Source: Planctomycetota bacterium
Lineage (GTDB): Bacteria > JAJVIF01 > JAPKYR01
NCBI GenBank assembly: GCA_030614715.1
Contig: JAUWTM010000014.1
Coordinates: 1-41,777 of the forward strand
Reading direction: 5' to 3'
DNA: 41,777 nt
Shown: positions 15,912-24,371 of the stretch, piece by piece
Numbering within the stretch: the stretch's first letter is position 1
Layout: each line of letters opens with the position of its first letter
Position numbers and translations under genes: made by a program
The notes under the pieces: generated by a model
What the model saw: the letters and a program-made list of their open reading frames with translations, nothing else
The model's database searches: none
What the model was told of the DNA's origin: nothing

Positions 15912-16380
15912 TTTGATCCGAAGTTGACCATGAACCCCCACCGCGAAGGTCCCACGCTGTAAGAGTGATGGTGTGCGAGCCGTAACCGAACTCATCGGCA
16001 TAAAACGGGAATCGTACATGAACCTCCGGGCTCATGAGATCGTACACGTAGAACTGGCTTCCGATACTCCCGTTATCGACCTCCCATTCCGGACCGTTCC
16101 AGTCGCTTGCAGATACGCTCTGCCCTGCCCTCCATATGACTCCATAGACCCATATCATGGAGTCCTCATCAATCCGCACCCCGCTGGTTGGGTGCGTTAT
16201 CTCAACATTGAATGATCCAAACGGAAGGTCCGATGACGGTCCGGAAGTCCCCCCGGACGGGCTGTCATAGAATCCAAGCGGAAACGCCTCCCAGCCGTCT
16301 GAGCTCATACCGCATCCGGTAGCGGGAATCAGAAACAGGATCAAGCTGATAATCGACAGGATTTTAAAAAAGCCGGCCAT
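15889..16380 (-). CDS. Small lipoprotein with an Ig-like domain
   Basis: 163 residues. The signal (MAGFFKILSIISLILFLIPA followed by TGC, Cys23) marks a lipoprotein. The remaining 140 residues contain a single predicted beta-sandwich module: FNVEITHPTSGVRIDEDSMIWVYG, then VHVRFPFYADEFGYGSHTITLTAWD, a pattern typical of Ig-like or PKD-type domains. It is convergent and overlapping with the lipoprotein gene at 15249-15911 and sits 33 bases beyond the end of tsaD... upstream of it in minus-strand order. The function is unknown. Confidence 0.65.
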   Translation of the reverse strand: MAGFFKILSIISLILFLIPATGCGMSSDGWEAFPLGFYDSPSGGTSGPSSDLPFGSFNVEITHPTSGVRIDEDSMIWVYGVIWRAGQSVSASDWNGPEWEVDNGSIGSQFYVYDLMSPEVHVRFPFYADEFGYGSHTITLTAWDLRGGGSWSTSDQISIQVGY

Positions 16381-16413
16381 GTTATTTTTAACTTATAGAT
16401 GCGAGTAACGATA

Positions 16414-17433
16414 TCATCCTGTGCTCACCATCAATGACGCATCACAGTCGAGATCGTAATCGTCAGGACCACTTTTCTCGAACCGATACCATCCCGCGAG
16501 GGCTATCATCGATGCATTATCCGTGCAGTGATTCGGGTCGGGAAAAGTCACATTGAACCCTTCTTTTACCGCACGTTTCCCGGCTTCACGGTGTAGATAC
16601 CGGCTGGACGCGACCCCTCCGGAAATTACGAGTGTGTCGATACTCTGAGTTCGACATGCAAGGAAGGCTTTGCCGAGAAGGCAATCGACAGCAGCACGCA
16701 GGACCTCGGCACCGATGCTCTCCCTTGAATATTTTTTCGCTTCCTCTGATCTCATAAAGTAAAGGCAGGCTGTCTTCAAACCGGAAAAGCTGAATTCCAG
16801 TACGTCCCTGTTCAATAGCGGCCTTGGGAACTTCTGAGGAGGCTCCTCCGGGTCTGCTTCCAGTGCCCACCCATCGATTATTTCCCCGGCAGGAAACGGG
16901 AGACCGAGAAGCCGTCCGACTTTATCAAGTAACTCACCTGCAGCATCGTCGCGGGTTTCACCGAGTAGGAAATACTCTGTGGGTGAATTTGCCTTGTATA
17001 TCTCGGAATGCCCACCACTTACTATTAAGGCGATATGCGGGTACGGGAGCATGTCGTTGGTCAGTATGGCACTGACAAGATGCCCGTCGAGGTGATTCAC
17101 CCCGACGTAAGGCACTCCCCACCCAAGCGAGAGCGCCTTCGCGCATCCCAGGCCGACCAGAAGTCCTCCTATCAGTCCCGGACCTCGGGTAGCCGCGATC
17201 AGGTTGATCGTCTCAGGGTCGGGAGCGACACCCGCTTCCTCATGAACGCTCTCGATCATGGGAAGTAGCAATTCGAGGTGCTGACGGGCCGCGATTTCCG
17301 GCACCACGCCGCCGTAGCGAGCGTGAAGCTCCATACGGCTCGATACTTTCTCCGAAAGCAGGCGACGCTCACGGGCATCATAAATTGCCACTGAGGTGTC
17401 ATCGCATGATGTATCTATTCCAAGTACAAGCAT
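16414..17433 (-). CDS. tsaD: tRNA N6-adenosine threonylcarbamoyltransferase TsaD
   Basis: Transfers the threonylcarbamoyl group from TC-AMP to A37 of ANN-decoding tRNAs (t6A), acting with TsaB and TsaE in the cytoplasm. The 339-residue length is normal. Visible signatures are the N-terminal LGIDTSCDDTSVAIYD phosphate-binding strand, the metal-binding HLDGH pair at His114 and His118, GGHSEIY, FSFSGLKTACL and the C-terminal CTDNASMIALAGWYRF. It ends a minus-strand run thiL-tsaE-tsaB-rimI-tsaD, with only five bases between the rimI stop and its ATG. This grouping of all three t6A partners supports the assignment. Confidence 0.97.
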   Translation of the reverse strand: MLVLGIDTSCDDTSVAIYDARERRLLSEKVSSRMELHARYGGVVPEIAARQHLELLLPMIESVHEEAGVAPDPETINLIAATRGPGLIGGLLVGLGCAKALSLGWGVPYVGVNHLDGHLVSAILTNDMLPYPHIALIVSGGHSEIYKANSPTEYFLLGETRDDAAGELLDKVGRLLGLPFPAGEIIDGWALEADPEEPPQKFPRPLLNRDVLEFSFSGLKTACLYFMRSEEAKKYSRESIGAEVLRAAVDCLLGKAFLACRTQSIDTLVISGGVASSRYLHREAGKRAVKEGFNVTFPDPNHCTDNASMIALAGWYRFEKSGPDDYDLDCDASLMVSTG

Positions 17434-17438
17434 TCGCG

Positions 17439-17957
17439 TTATTTTTCAAATGGCGGGCTGCCCGTCCACATCACGACGGCGTCCTCGCCGATCTCCTTGT
17501 AATAATTGGTCCTCCTGCCAACTTCCCTGTATCCCACGCTCTCGTAGAGTTTTATAATCGATTCGTTTTTCTCACGGACCTCAAGTGTGAACCGCCTGGC
17601 TCCCAGTTTCTCGCCCAGCAGCATCGTATTTAACAGCAGCCATCGTCCGAGGCCCTTGCCCCGCCATGTCTCCTGTATACAGATCGTTGTGAGATGCGCA
17701 ATGTCACCGACCAGCCAGATGCCTGCATATCCGATGATCGTTTCATCCCTGACCATGATCCAGTAGTGCGCAAGGTGGTTCTTCTCCATGTCGTAATCAA
17801 ACGCCTCGCGACTCCACGGAACCGGGAAGCTCTCGATCTCCAGTTCAACGACCACATCGAGATGATCCATGGTCATCGGTTCGAGAGTGATACCATTCAC
17901 AGGAGGCTCAGCCAACGGTGCAGGCCACCAGTCCTTCTTACGAGTTTGCCCGGTCAT
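17439..17957 (-). CDS. rimI: Ribosomal-protein-alanine N-acetyltransferase RimI
   Basis: A 172-residue GNAT enzyme that acetylates the N-terminal alanine of ribosomal protein S18; homologues next to tsaB/tsaD are the usual arrangement. The motifs are clear: LEIESFPVPWSREAFDYDM near the start of the fold, IAHLTTICIQETWRGKGLGRWLL with the acetyl-CoA-binding RGKGLG loop, and RFTLEVREKNESIIKLYESVGY. About 20 extra N-terminal residues (KKDWWPAPLAEPP) precede the fold. Its ATG overlaps the tsaB stop by four bases (ATGA), so it is translationally coupled. The true protein target is inferred from context. Confidence 0.92.
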   Translation of the reverse strand: MTGQTRKKDWWPAPLAEPPVNGITLEPMTMDHLDVVVELEIESFPVPWSREAFDYDMEKNHLAHYWIMVRDETIIGYAGIWLVGDIAHLTTICIQETWRGKGLGRWLLLNTMLLGEKLGARRFTLEVREKNESIIKLYESVGYREVGRRTNYYKEIGEDAVVMWTGSPPFEK

Positions 17958-18643
17958 CGCCTGCCCTCCTTCTCGAGACGTTCCGGCTGACTTGGACGTA
18001 TATACTGTGGAACCAGAGTCAATGCATCATCGAAATCCCCATCCTGAATCCTGCCGTCCACCAGTTCAAAAAGCCCCTTTGCTGTTGGGAACCAGAATTT
18101 CTCATCTGCTGGTGTGACTTGACGTTTTCCCGACAGTGCTTCCGTCAATAATTCTGCCGATTCACCGCTTACCAGGAGAGTATCTTCCGGGAACTGGTCT
18201 TCCAGCCTGTCGGATGACAGCGAAATATCCATTATCGGTCCTGTTTCCTGCCATTTCCCGTCTTTAGACTCATAAAGTCGCACGTACGCTTCCCCACGCG
18301 TTGACGGCACCGCAACAGCAAGCTTTACAGCGGGGTCGTCAGGTGGATTCATCCCTGCTGCAATCACATCAAGGCTGCCTGCCCCGATGATCGGGATCTC
18401 TCTCGACCACGCAAGTGTTTTCGCGGCAATTACACCGATCTTTACGCCTGTGAACGAGCCGGGACCGATACCGACCACGATCCCATCGAGGTCCTGCAGA
18501 ATGTCGGGATCGAGAAGGTTCGCAAGCTCTGCAAAAATTACACGTTGCGTTGCTCGCGGCTCAAACCGTCGCTCTTTTACCTGACCTCCATCCCGCAGTG
18601 CAAGAAGGCTCCATTTCGTCGATGTGTCAATTGCGAGCCACAT
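17954..18643 (-). CDS. tsaB: tRNA threonylcarbamoyladenosine biosynthesis protein TsaB
   Basis: A 229-residue ASKHA-fold partner that dimerises with TsaD in t6A formation. It has the expected N-terminal WLAIDTSTKWSLLAL strand and the diagnostic GIGPGSFTGVKIGVIAAKTLAW segment near residues 58-79. The C-terminal half is divergent, as is usual for TsaB. It lies between tsaE and rimI, overlapping rimI by four bases. Nothing appears to be missing. Confidence 0.95.
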   Translation of the reverse strand: MWLAIDTSTKWSLLALRDGGQVKERRFEPRATQRVIFAELANLLDPDILQDLDGIVVGIGPGSFTGVKIGVIAAKTLAWSREIPIIGAGSLDVIAAGMNPPDDPAVKLAVAVPSTRGEAYVRLYESKDGKWQETGPIMDISLSSDRLEDQFPEDTLLVSGESAELLTEALSGKRQVTPADEKFWFPTAKGLFELVDGRIQDGDFDDALTLVPQYIRPSQPERLEKEGRR

Positions 18644-18705
18644 TTTTAATTTTCACTATCAAAGCCCGGCACGATCCCGCTGGACCTGATTACACGATGC
18701 GTTTA

Positions 18706-19092
18706 CTAATCCCCGTAATCGAGATATATTATTCCAGTGCTGAAAGACTCAAGTTCATCCCATCGTTCAGCCCATTCGATCACTACTACTGATTCATTAT
18801 CAACTGATTCCAACAGACCGAGTTCCCTGAAGCCGCCTTCGAGACGGTACAGGTCCCAGTGTTTGAGAATGAGTCGACCCGAATACTCACGCATCAGGTT
18901 GAAACTCGGGCTTCTCACAGTGCCTTTGATGCCAAGTCCGCGTGCAATGCCTCTCGTCAGGACACTCTTACCGCTTCCGAGAGGACCGACAAGGGATATG
19001 CATTCACCGCCTGTGCACGCGTCGCCGATACGCTTTCCAATTTCCAGCGTCTCGTGTTCAGACCGGCTTATGTTGGATAATCCCTCAGTCAT
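18706..19092 (-). CDS. tsaE: tRNA threonylcarbamoyladenosine biosynthesis ATPase TsaE
   Basis: A 128-residue P-loop ATPase needed for t6A synthesis cycling with TsaBD. The Walker A motif GPLGSGKS lies at about residues 36-43, with TVRSPSFNLMREY, KHWDLYRLEG and VVVIEWAERW downstream, all typical of the family. The frame is open to 19128, but I chose the ATG at 19092: it overlaps the thiL stop by eight bases (ATGACTGA), the usual coupled arrangement, and fits family length. The upstream Met would add 12 residues inside thiL. Confidence 0.95.
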   Translation of the reverse strand: MTEGLSNISRSEHETLEIGKRIGDACTGGECISLVGPLGSGKSVLTRGIARGLGIKGTVRSPSFNLMREYSGRLILKHWDLYRLEGGFRELGLLESVDNESVVVIEWAERWDELESFSTGIIYLDYGD

Positions 19093-20134
19093 TGCCCTGT
19101 ACACGTGTCCTGAAATGGTCCCAGCCAAGTTCCGATGGATTCACTACAGAGCCGTCGATGCGCGCAAGGTGCATCCCGAGCGGTGCATCGAGTATTTCGC
19201 CCACTATTGTCAACGGCAATGTTTCAGGATGACTCGATAGAATGTGCATAACGCCCTCGACCGCCTGTCGATCACCGACGACCATCAGCTCAAAGTCCTC
19301 GCCTGCATTGACAAATTCGAGACTGTCCCGATTCAGTATTTCCGCGACCTTCATCGTTTCATCAGCAACCGGTATCTGTTCCTCGAAGATACGCACTCCA
19401 GTTCCGCTTGCACGGCAGAGTCGACCGATATCGATACCAAGGCCGTCCGAGATGTCCATCATGCAGTGGATGCCTTCAGTACCGGCGCAAACCTGACCCG
19501 CCCAGACTCTCGGGATCGGTCTAAGGTGGCTGTTTATAACAGACTCGCGAAGTTCCTCACCTATCAGCGGGTTATCGGCCTGAAGCACAGCCAGTCCGCC
19601 TCCTGATACACCAAGACTCCCGGTCACCGCGACCACATCGCCTAACTGCGCTCCTACCCTTGTCAGGATCCGCCCTGTTGTCTCACCGATGATTGTCATT
19701 GAGGTCGACATTTTATCTGTCGAACGTGTCAGGTCACCGCCGATTACATATGCACCAAACTCGACCGTTGCGTCTTTCAGACCTCGGGCGAATTCCATGA
19801 TATCGTCCGTGGTCATGTCGGGAGGCGATGCGAGGGAGGCTACACCGTATCTCGGATGTGCTCCCATCGCAGCGATGTCACTGATGTTTGCTACGGCCGT
19901 GCGCCATCCGATATCGTAGAAACTGTGGTATTCACGCCTGAAATGCACGTCCTCGACAAGCATGTCTGTCGTTATGACGAACTTAGTCTCAGGGTCTACA
20001 CCGGGTTCGAAAACAGCCGCATCGTCGCCGATCCCAAGGAGAAGGTCCGATGGCGGAAAATCCGGTTTGAACAAGGCCTTGAACATCTCGACCAGTTCTG
20101 ATTCCGAGCCGGGTTTTTGGTTGTTGGAGCACAT
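19085..20134 (-). CDS. thiL: Thiamine-monophosphate kinase
   Basis: Phosphorylates thiamin monophosphate to the active cofactor thiamin diphosphate using ATP. From the ATG at 20134 it is 349 residues; the frame runs open to 20278 but the extra 48 residues look unlike the family. Signatures visible are LLLGIGDDAAVFEPG, VITTDMLVEDVHFR, DIGWRTAVANISDIAAMGA, GGDLTRS, VAVTGSLGVSGGGLAVL, MMDISDGLGIDI and FVNAGEDFELM. The gene bridges the thiamin genes upstream and the t6A genes downstream and is coupled to tsaE. No strong SD is visible. Confidence 0.96.
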   Translation of the reverse strand: MCSNNQKPGSESELVEMFKALFKPDFPPSDLLLGIGDDAAVFEPGVDPETKFVITTDMLVEDVHFRREYHSFYDIGWRTAVANISDIAAMGAHPRYGVASLASPPDMTTDDIMEFARGLKDATVEFGAYVIGGDLTRSTDKMSTSMTIIGETTGRILTRVGAQLGDVVAVTGSLGVSGGGLAVLQADNPLIGEELRESVINSHLRPIPRVWAGQVCAGTEGIHCMMDISDGLGIDIGRLCRASGTGVRIFEEQIPVADETMKVAEILNRDSLEFVNAGEDFELMVVGDRQAVEGVMHILSSHPETLPLTIVGEILDAPLGMHLARIDGSVVNPSELGWDHFRTRVQGND

Positions 20135-20189
20135 GACAGCGGTTAATAGTATTCTGCGAGGGGCTAATCCGCAACTAATTATAAGGATT

Positions 20190-20954
20190 TCAACCTGAGC
20201 AGACCGGGCATACGGTGTTGCCGTGTGCCTTGCGCAGCTGATCGATCGTAAGCGATGCCTTTGTCCCGAACCAGACATCCCAGTTTTCCCACAACGGATC
20301 GGGCATGTCGTTCAGGAGAATTCTGAGCACGAGAGTCGATGACCGTGCACCGGCTATCGCAGTAGCAGCAGCCAGAACACCAACGTCCGCTGCGGTTGGA
20401 AGGTCCTGTTTTTCCGGTGGATTCGGGAAGGCGCATCGAAGGCATGCATTCTGCGAGATTACCGGAAACACCGACGCCTTTGTTCCGACAGCTCCGGCAT
20501 ATACCCATGGAACCTGATTCTTAATGCACCAGTCATTGATCCGGTACCGTGTGTGGATGTCATCGGTACCGTCGGCGACTATATCCACACCTTTCAGGAT
20601 GGAATCGATGTTGGAATCCTCAAGCTTCACCACGTGTGGAAATACCTGGCACGTCGGCATTATTGTGTTTATCTGACGTCGCGCGGCTTCCGCCTTTGGG
20701 GTTGATTCTACGGCGTCGGACCATGTATACAACGTCTGACGGGGCAGGTTTGAGTACTCAACCACGTCATAATCAATGAGTGTCAGGCGTCCCACGCCGG
20801 TCCGTGCAAGGAGTTCCACGATCCTGCTACCGACCGCACCTACACCAACAACAGCTGCATGAGATCTTAGCAGACGTGCCTGACCGTCCTGCCCGATTTC
20901 GGGGAGAAGGTAATGACGGGAGAAGAGTATGTCGGGAGTGATGTTATCGGTCAT
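20190..20954 (-). CDS. thiF: ThiF/MoeB/HesA-family E1-like adenylyltransferase
   Basis: 254 residues. Predicted to adenylate the C-terminal glycine of the sulfur carrier ThiS (encoded at 24361-24579), activating it for sulfur transfer in thiazole synthesis. It has the nucleotide-binding VVGVGAVGSRIVELLARTGVG, DYDVVEYSNLPRQ, and VDIVADGTDDIHTR. Zinc cysteine pairs are intact at CLRC (171-174) and CPVC (249-252). The position that usually carries the sulfur-linking Cys in ThiF/MoeB (TCxExGV) reads TAADVGV here, so that Cys is Ala. MoeB or a HesA-type enzyme is possible, but the thiamin context favours ThiF. It follows thiC after a 232-bp gap filled by a repeat array. Confidence 0.85.
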   Translation of the reverse strand: MTDNITPDILFSRHYLLPEIGQDGQARLLRSHAAVVGVGAVGSRIVELLARTGVGRLTLIDYDVVEYSNLPRQTLYTWSDAVESTPKAEAARRQINTIMPTCQVFPHVVKLEDSNIDSILKGVDIVADGTDDIHTRYRINDWCIKNQVPWVYAGAVGTKASVFPVISQNACLRCAFPNPPEKQDLPTAADVGVLAAATAIAGARSSTLVLRILLNDMPDPLWENWDVWFGTKASLTIDQLRKAHGNTVCPVCSG

Positions 20955-20999
20955 ATCTTATAAAAATATCTCCCCTTAAATATGGATCGCTCTAAAGTG

Positions 21000-21177
21000 C
21001 ACCGACCGTAAGGTTGGTGGTATTTCATATGGTAAATTTGCCACCAGCCTTACGGCTGGTGCACTGTAATTTTGCTAATGTTTTTCATTATTAATTTGCC
21101 ACCAGCCTTACGGCTGGTGCACTGTAATTTTGTTAATGTTTTTCATTATTAATTTGCCACCAGCCTTATGGCTGGTG
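21000..21177 (+). repeat. Array of four hairpin repeats, three in 58-bp tandem
   Basis: Units at 21035-21092 and 21093-21150 differ at one base of 58, and a third partial copy starts at 21151. Each contains a perfect 8-bp stem (CACCAGCC/GGCTGGTG) with a four-base TTAC or TTAT loop, at 21042, 21100 and 21158. A more diverged copy at 21000-21019 has a GTAA loop, the reverse complement of TTAC, so it is in inverse orientation. The array fills the gap between thiC and thiF. No ORF or U-run is tied to the hairpins, so REP-like or MITE-like origin is more likely than termination. Confidence 0.85.
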
Positions 21178-21186
21178 CACCGTAAC

Positions 21187-22536
21187 TTAGCTTCTTTCGT
21201 CTGAATAGCGTTGTAATTCCTTAGAAATTCGCATTGCACAGAATTTCTCTCCACACATGGAGCAGTATTCCGCTGTTTTATACGCTACATCCGGAAGCGT
21301 CTCGTCGTGCATCTCACGTGCCCGATCTCCATCGAGTGCAAGCCTGAACTGCTCCTCCCAGTCGAAACTGAACCGTGCTTTTGCCATCGCATCGTCACGG
21401 TCACGTGCTCCGGGCTTTCCAAGAGCTACATCGGCAGCATGAGCGGCAATCTTTGATGCGATCACGCCCTCACGGACATCGTTTTCATCCGGCAGGCCCA
21501 GATGTTCCTTGGGAGTTACGTAGCAGAGCATCGCGGCACCGTGATACGCGGCCATTGTACCGCCGATCGCTGACGTAATGTGATCGTATCCCGGCGCGAT
21601 ATCTGTAACGACCGGGCCAAGCACATAAAACGGAGCGTCATCGCAAAGTTCCTGCTCCTTTTTCATGTTCATTTCTATCTCATGAAACGGGATGTGCCCG
21701 GGCCCCTCGATCATAACCTGCACGTCTTTCTCACGCGCCCTGCGTCCGAGTTCCCCATGTACCGTAAGCTCTGCAAACTGAGCATCATCCGAGGCATCCG
21801 CAAGACATCCCGGACGGAGCGCGTCACCAAGTGAGAGCGAGACGTCGTATTTACGGCATATCTCCAGAAGCTGATCGTAATGCGTGTAAAACGGATTCTC
21901 GCGGTCGTGCTCAGCCATCCAGCACGCGATCAGGCTTCCACCACGGCTTACGATCCCGGTTGTGCGACTGTTCACCAGTGGAATGTGCTCCAGAAGGATG
22001 CTCGCGTGGACGGTCATGTAATCGACACCCTGCGCAGCCTGTTCCTCAACCACTTCCAGAAGGAGTTCAGGAGTAATGTCCGACGGTGACTCCACCCTTG
22101 CGATCGCTTCATATATCGGGACAGTGCCGATCGGAACTGTCGAGTTCCTAAGTATCGCATTACGGATTCCCGGAATGTCGCCGCCTGTGGACAGGTCCAT
22201 TGCGGTGTCAGCGCCGTACTTGATCGCCATTTTGAGCTTACGCAGCTCGTAATCGGTGTCTGCGACGATCGCGGACGAACCTATATTCGCGTTCACCTTG
22301 CATAGTGCCTTTCGACCGATCAGGAACGGCAGGGCCTCGGGATGCTTAAGGTTAACGGGAATTATCATGCGACCGTCTGCGATCTCCTGACGCACAAATT
22401 CCGGATCTAGACCTTCCACTGTCGCGGCGTACTCTATCTCCGGCGTGATGATGCCGTCACGGGCATAGCGGAGCTGTGTCGGGGCTCCATCGCCGGCGTT
22501 GGCAAGGTGTTGTTTTATGGAATCGTGTCGGTTCAT
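21187..22536 (-). CDS. thiC: Phosphomethylpyrimidine synthase ThiC (radical SAM)
   Basis: Converts aminoimidazole ribotide to hydroxymethylpyrimidine phosphate, using a 4Fe-4S cluster and SAM. The 449-residue length matches the shorter ThiC form. Recognisable blocks are [108 protein letters not shown] and [19 protein letters not shown]. The C-terminal cluster motif CSMCGEKFC is intact at Cys425, Cys428 and Cys433. A GGGAGTGGG-type SD lies upstream. It has no TPP riboswitch of its own in the 108-bp gap before it, so it probably depends on the promoter at the thiS end, or on a separate promoter I could not identify. Confidence 0.97.
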   Translation of the reverse strand: MNRHDSIKQHLANAGDGAPTQLRYARDGIITPEIEYAATVEGLDPEFVRQEIADGRMIIPVNLKHPEALPFLIGRKALCKVNANIGSSAIVADTDYELRKLKMAIKYGADTAMDLSTGGDIPGIRNAILRNSTVPIGTVPIYEAIARVESPSDITPELLLEVVEEQAAQGVDYMTVHASILLEHIPLVNSRTTGIVSRGGSLIACWMAEHDRENPFYTHYDQLLEICRKYDVSLSLGDALRPGCLADASDDAQFAELTVHGELGRRAREKDVQVMIEGPGHIPFHEIEMNMKKEQELCDDAPFYVLGPVVTDIAPGYDHITSAIGGTMAAYHGAAMLCYVTPKEHLGLPDENDVREGVIASKIAAHAADVALGKPGARDRDDAMAKARFSFDWEEQFRLALDGDRAREMHDETLPDVAYKTAEYCSMCGEKFCAMRISKELQRYSDERS

Positions 22537-22644
22537 TTGTTATTTCCCACTCCCTTTCGGTCGTGGTTTGATTTTTTTCGATATTTTTAAATTTTTTATG
22601 TCAGCTTTCATGGTTCCCAGCCGTTTAGTAGTTGGTGATCACCC

Positions 22645-23061
22645 ATGACTCTGACTACAGCAACTCTTATGCAGGACCTCGAATCGCTCTACGGACGCGA
22701 TTTCGAGACAATCGTCACAAAACGTCCGTTCATAATGCTCTTCCACGACTCTGCGAAGCTCAGGATCAGGCTTGAAGAACGCGATATCTCGGTCCCGATA
22801 TCGATACTGCTCCTTGGAATCGCGATGCTTCTCGCGAAACGGAAGTTCTCGAAGCGGATGAGTGTCGAACTCCTCGGAAAGGACTGGGGATTCGGCTACA
22901 TCGCGAGACTCCTTCTCGAATGCGAGGACGTCTGTGTCGGCTCCGAGGACCGTGAGCTGACATTGATGCGTGTCAAGCTTTCAAGGAACGGTAAAGGCCG
23001 GGTCAAACCGCCACCGAACGGCAAGGCCGCTTGTAATCCGGAACCTGCCAGAATTCCGTAG
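22645..23061 (+). CDS. Hypothetical protein inside the thi cluster, opposite strand
   Basis: 138 residues, read opposite to the thi genes in the 560-bp gap between thiG and thiC. Its codon use (frequent CTC, ATC, GAG, GAC) matches genuine genes in the window and it overlaps no other convincing gene. Visible features are KRPFIMLFHDSAKLRIRLEE, a hydrophobic stretch (VPISILLLGIAMLLA) and a basic Pro-rich C-terminus. I do not recognise a family. The start is preceded by only a weak SD, and the gene has no partner on its strand. It may be a relic or a young gene; the function is unknown. Confidence 0.5.
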   Translation: MTLTTATLMQDLESLYGRDFETIVTKRPFIMLFHDSAKLRIRLEERDISVPISILLLGIAMLLAKRKFSKRMSVELLGKDWGFGYIARLLLECEDVCVGSEDRELTLMRVKLSRNGKGRVKPPPNGKAACNPEPARIP

Positions 23062-23096
23062 CGGCGCATGGCAATGCGTCGCAGTGCGTTCATGTT

Positions 23097-23867
23097 TCAC
23101 TTCAATCCGGCGCCGACCGATGACACGGATCCGTACACTTTCTTTTCGATCCGACCGGCGAGATACCCGAGACGTCCTGCCTGTACGCCAAGTTTAAAAC
23201 CTTCGCCCATTTGGGCAGGATTCTCAGCCTTTGCGATAGCTGTGTTAACAAGCACTGCGTCGGCACCTAGCTCCATAGCCTGTGCCGCATCGCTCGGGAC
23301 ACCGAGTCCGGCATCGACAACCACGGGAACGTTCGCGCGTTCGATGATTATTTTGATACCTGAGAAATCGAGGAATCCATGCCCTGAGCCAATGTAACTC
23401 GCAAGCGGCATGACTGTCGCGCAGCCAAGTTCCTCGAGTTTACTGGCGACAATCGGGTCATCGTTCGTGTACGGAAGGACTGTAAAGCCTTCATCGATAA
23501 GGATCTTAGCGGCTTCCAGTGTTCCAACGACATCCGGAAGCAGCGTTTCTGGGTCTCCAAGCACCTCTAGCTTGATCCAGTCGGTCTGGCACGCCTGACG
23601 TGCCATTCTGGCGATCCTGAGAGCATCCTCGACCGTGTAAGCACCGGCTGTGTTCGGAAGCAGCCAGTAACGATCGAAATCTATGTGCTTGAACATGTCG
23701 TTGGGGTCATCGAATTTAACCCGTCCGAGTGCAACGGTGATTATTTCCGCACCGCAAGCATCGTGTGCTGCCTGCATGGTCGCATTGTCGGAATATTTTC
23801 CCGTCCCGACCATCAGCCTTGAAGTGAACTCCTTCCCGGCTATTACAAGCGGATCGTGTGATGTCAT
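23097..23867 (-). CDS. thiG: Thiazole synthase ThiG
   Basis: Forms the thiazole phosphate ring from deoxyxylulose 5-phosphate, dehydroglycine and the ThiS thiocarboxylate. The protein is 256 residues with the imine-forming lysine at Lys99 (DWIKLEVLGD). Family blocks are SRLMVGTGKYSD, PNTAGAYTVEDALRIARMAR, GFTVLPYTNDDPI, ELGCATVMPLASYIGSGHG, VVVDAGLGVPSDAAQAMELGADAVLVNTAIA. One segment reads ITVALGRVKF where VRRV-type wording is commoner. An SD of GGAGG lies seven bases before the ATG. ThiH or ThiO, which make dehydroglycine, are not encoded in this window. Confidence 0.97.
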   Translation of the reverse strand: MTSHDPLVIAGKEFTSRLMVGTGKYSDNATMQAAHDACGAEIITVALGRVKFDDPNDMFKHIDFDRYWLLPNTAGAYTVEDALRIARMARQACQTDWIKLEVLGDPETLLPDVVGTLEAAKILIDEGFTVLPYTNDDPIVASKLEELGCATVMPLASYIGSGHGFLDFSGIKIIIERANVPVVVDAGLGVPSDAAQAMELGADAVLVNTAIAKAENPAQMGEGFKLGVQAGRLGYLAGRIEKKVYGSVSSVGAGLK

Positions 23868-23879
23868 TTCATGCCTCCG

Positions 23880-24371
23880 TCAGATTTCCTTGTCTTCAGT
23901 TTTATCCTTCATGCTCCATTTGAGCGTAATTGCTATGGTTATAGCGTAATCGATTATGTATAAAATGATACCGCTGACGAGAAACCATACCGGGCTGACC
24001 CAGATCAGGACGGACATCATGACGATGTGGTCGAACACTGCCCTGGGTATGAAAATCCTCGACCATAGATACCCAAATGACTTTTTCGGGCACATCTCAA
24101 GGCCGATGTTGGATCTTGCGGCGAAGTAAGACGTCGCCATTATGTGAAAAAGGAAGATATACACGATCGCAGCGATTGCATATATCCAGTTCCTGTAAAC
24201 TACAAACGCTAAAATCCCGTAGGCGACCGGGATTCCGCCCAGACGCTGCACGAACAAATAGTACGGTCCAAGGTGCGACTTCAGGACCGCTTTCTCAGCA
24301 GCGGCTTTGGTGGTGTCAGCACCCAGGTGGCCCGTCGGTCTGATCTTGCCTTTGACCAAACTATCCGCCAC
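23880..24371 (-). CDS. Multi-pass membrane protein embedded between thiS and thiG
   Basis: 163 residues from a GTG start whose codons overlap the end of thiS by 11 bases, so its translation is probably coupled to thiS. After a basic N-terminus (LVKGKIRPTGHLG) there appear to be about four hydrophobic segments, around residues 47-60, 63-82, 113-130 and 130-150. I do not recognise a family and see no transporter or enzyme motif. Because it lies under the TPP riboswitch and inside the thiamin operon, it may have a role in thiamin or precursor transport or in sulfur supply, but this is guilt by association. The composition resembles its neighbours, unlike the AT-rich insert upstream. Confidence 0.7.
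   Translation of the reverse strand: MADSLVKGKIRPTGHLGADTTKAAAEKAVLKSHLGPYYLFVQRLGGIPVAYGILAFVVYRNWIYAIAAIVYIFLFHIMATSYFAARSNIGLEMCPKKSFGYLWSRIFIPRAVFDHIVMMSVLIWVSPVWFLVSGIILYIIDYAITIAITLKWSMKDKTEDKEI

Noticed and set aside
21000-21177. CRISPR array
   Set aside because: The 58-bp units are near-identical along their whole length, with no variable spacers and no cas genes nearby.
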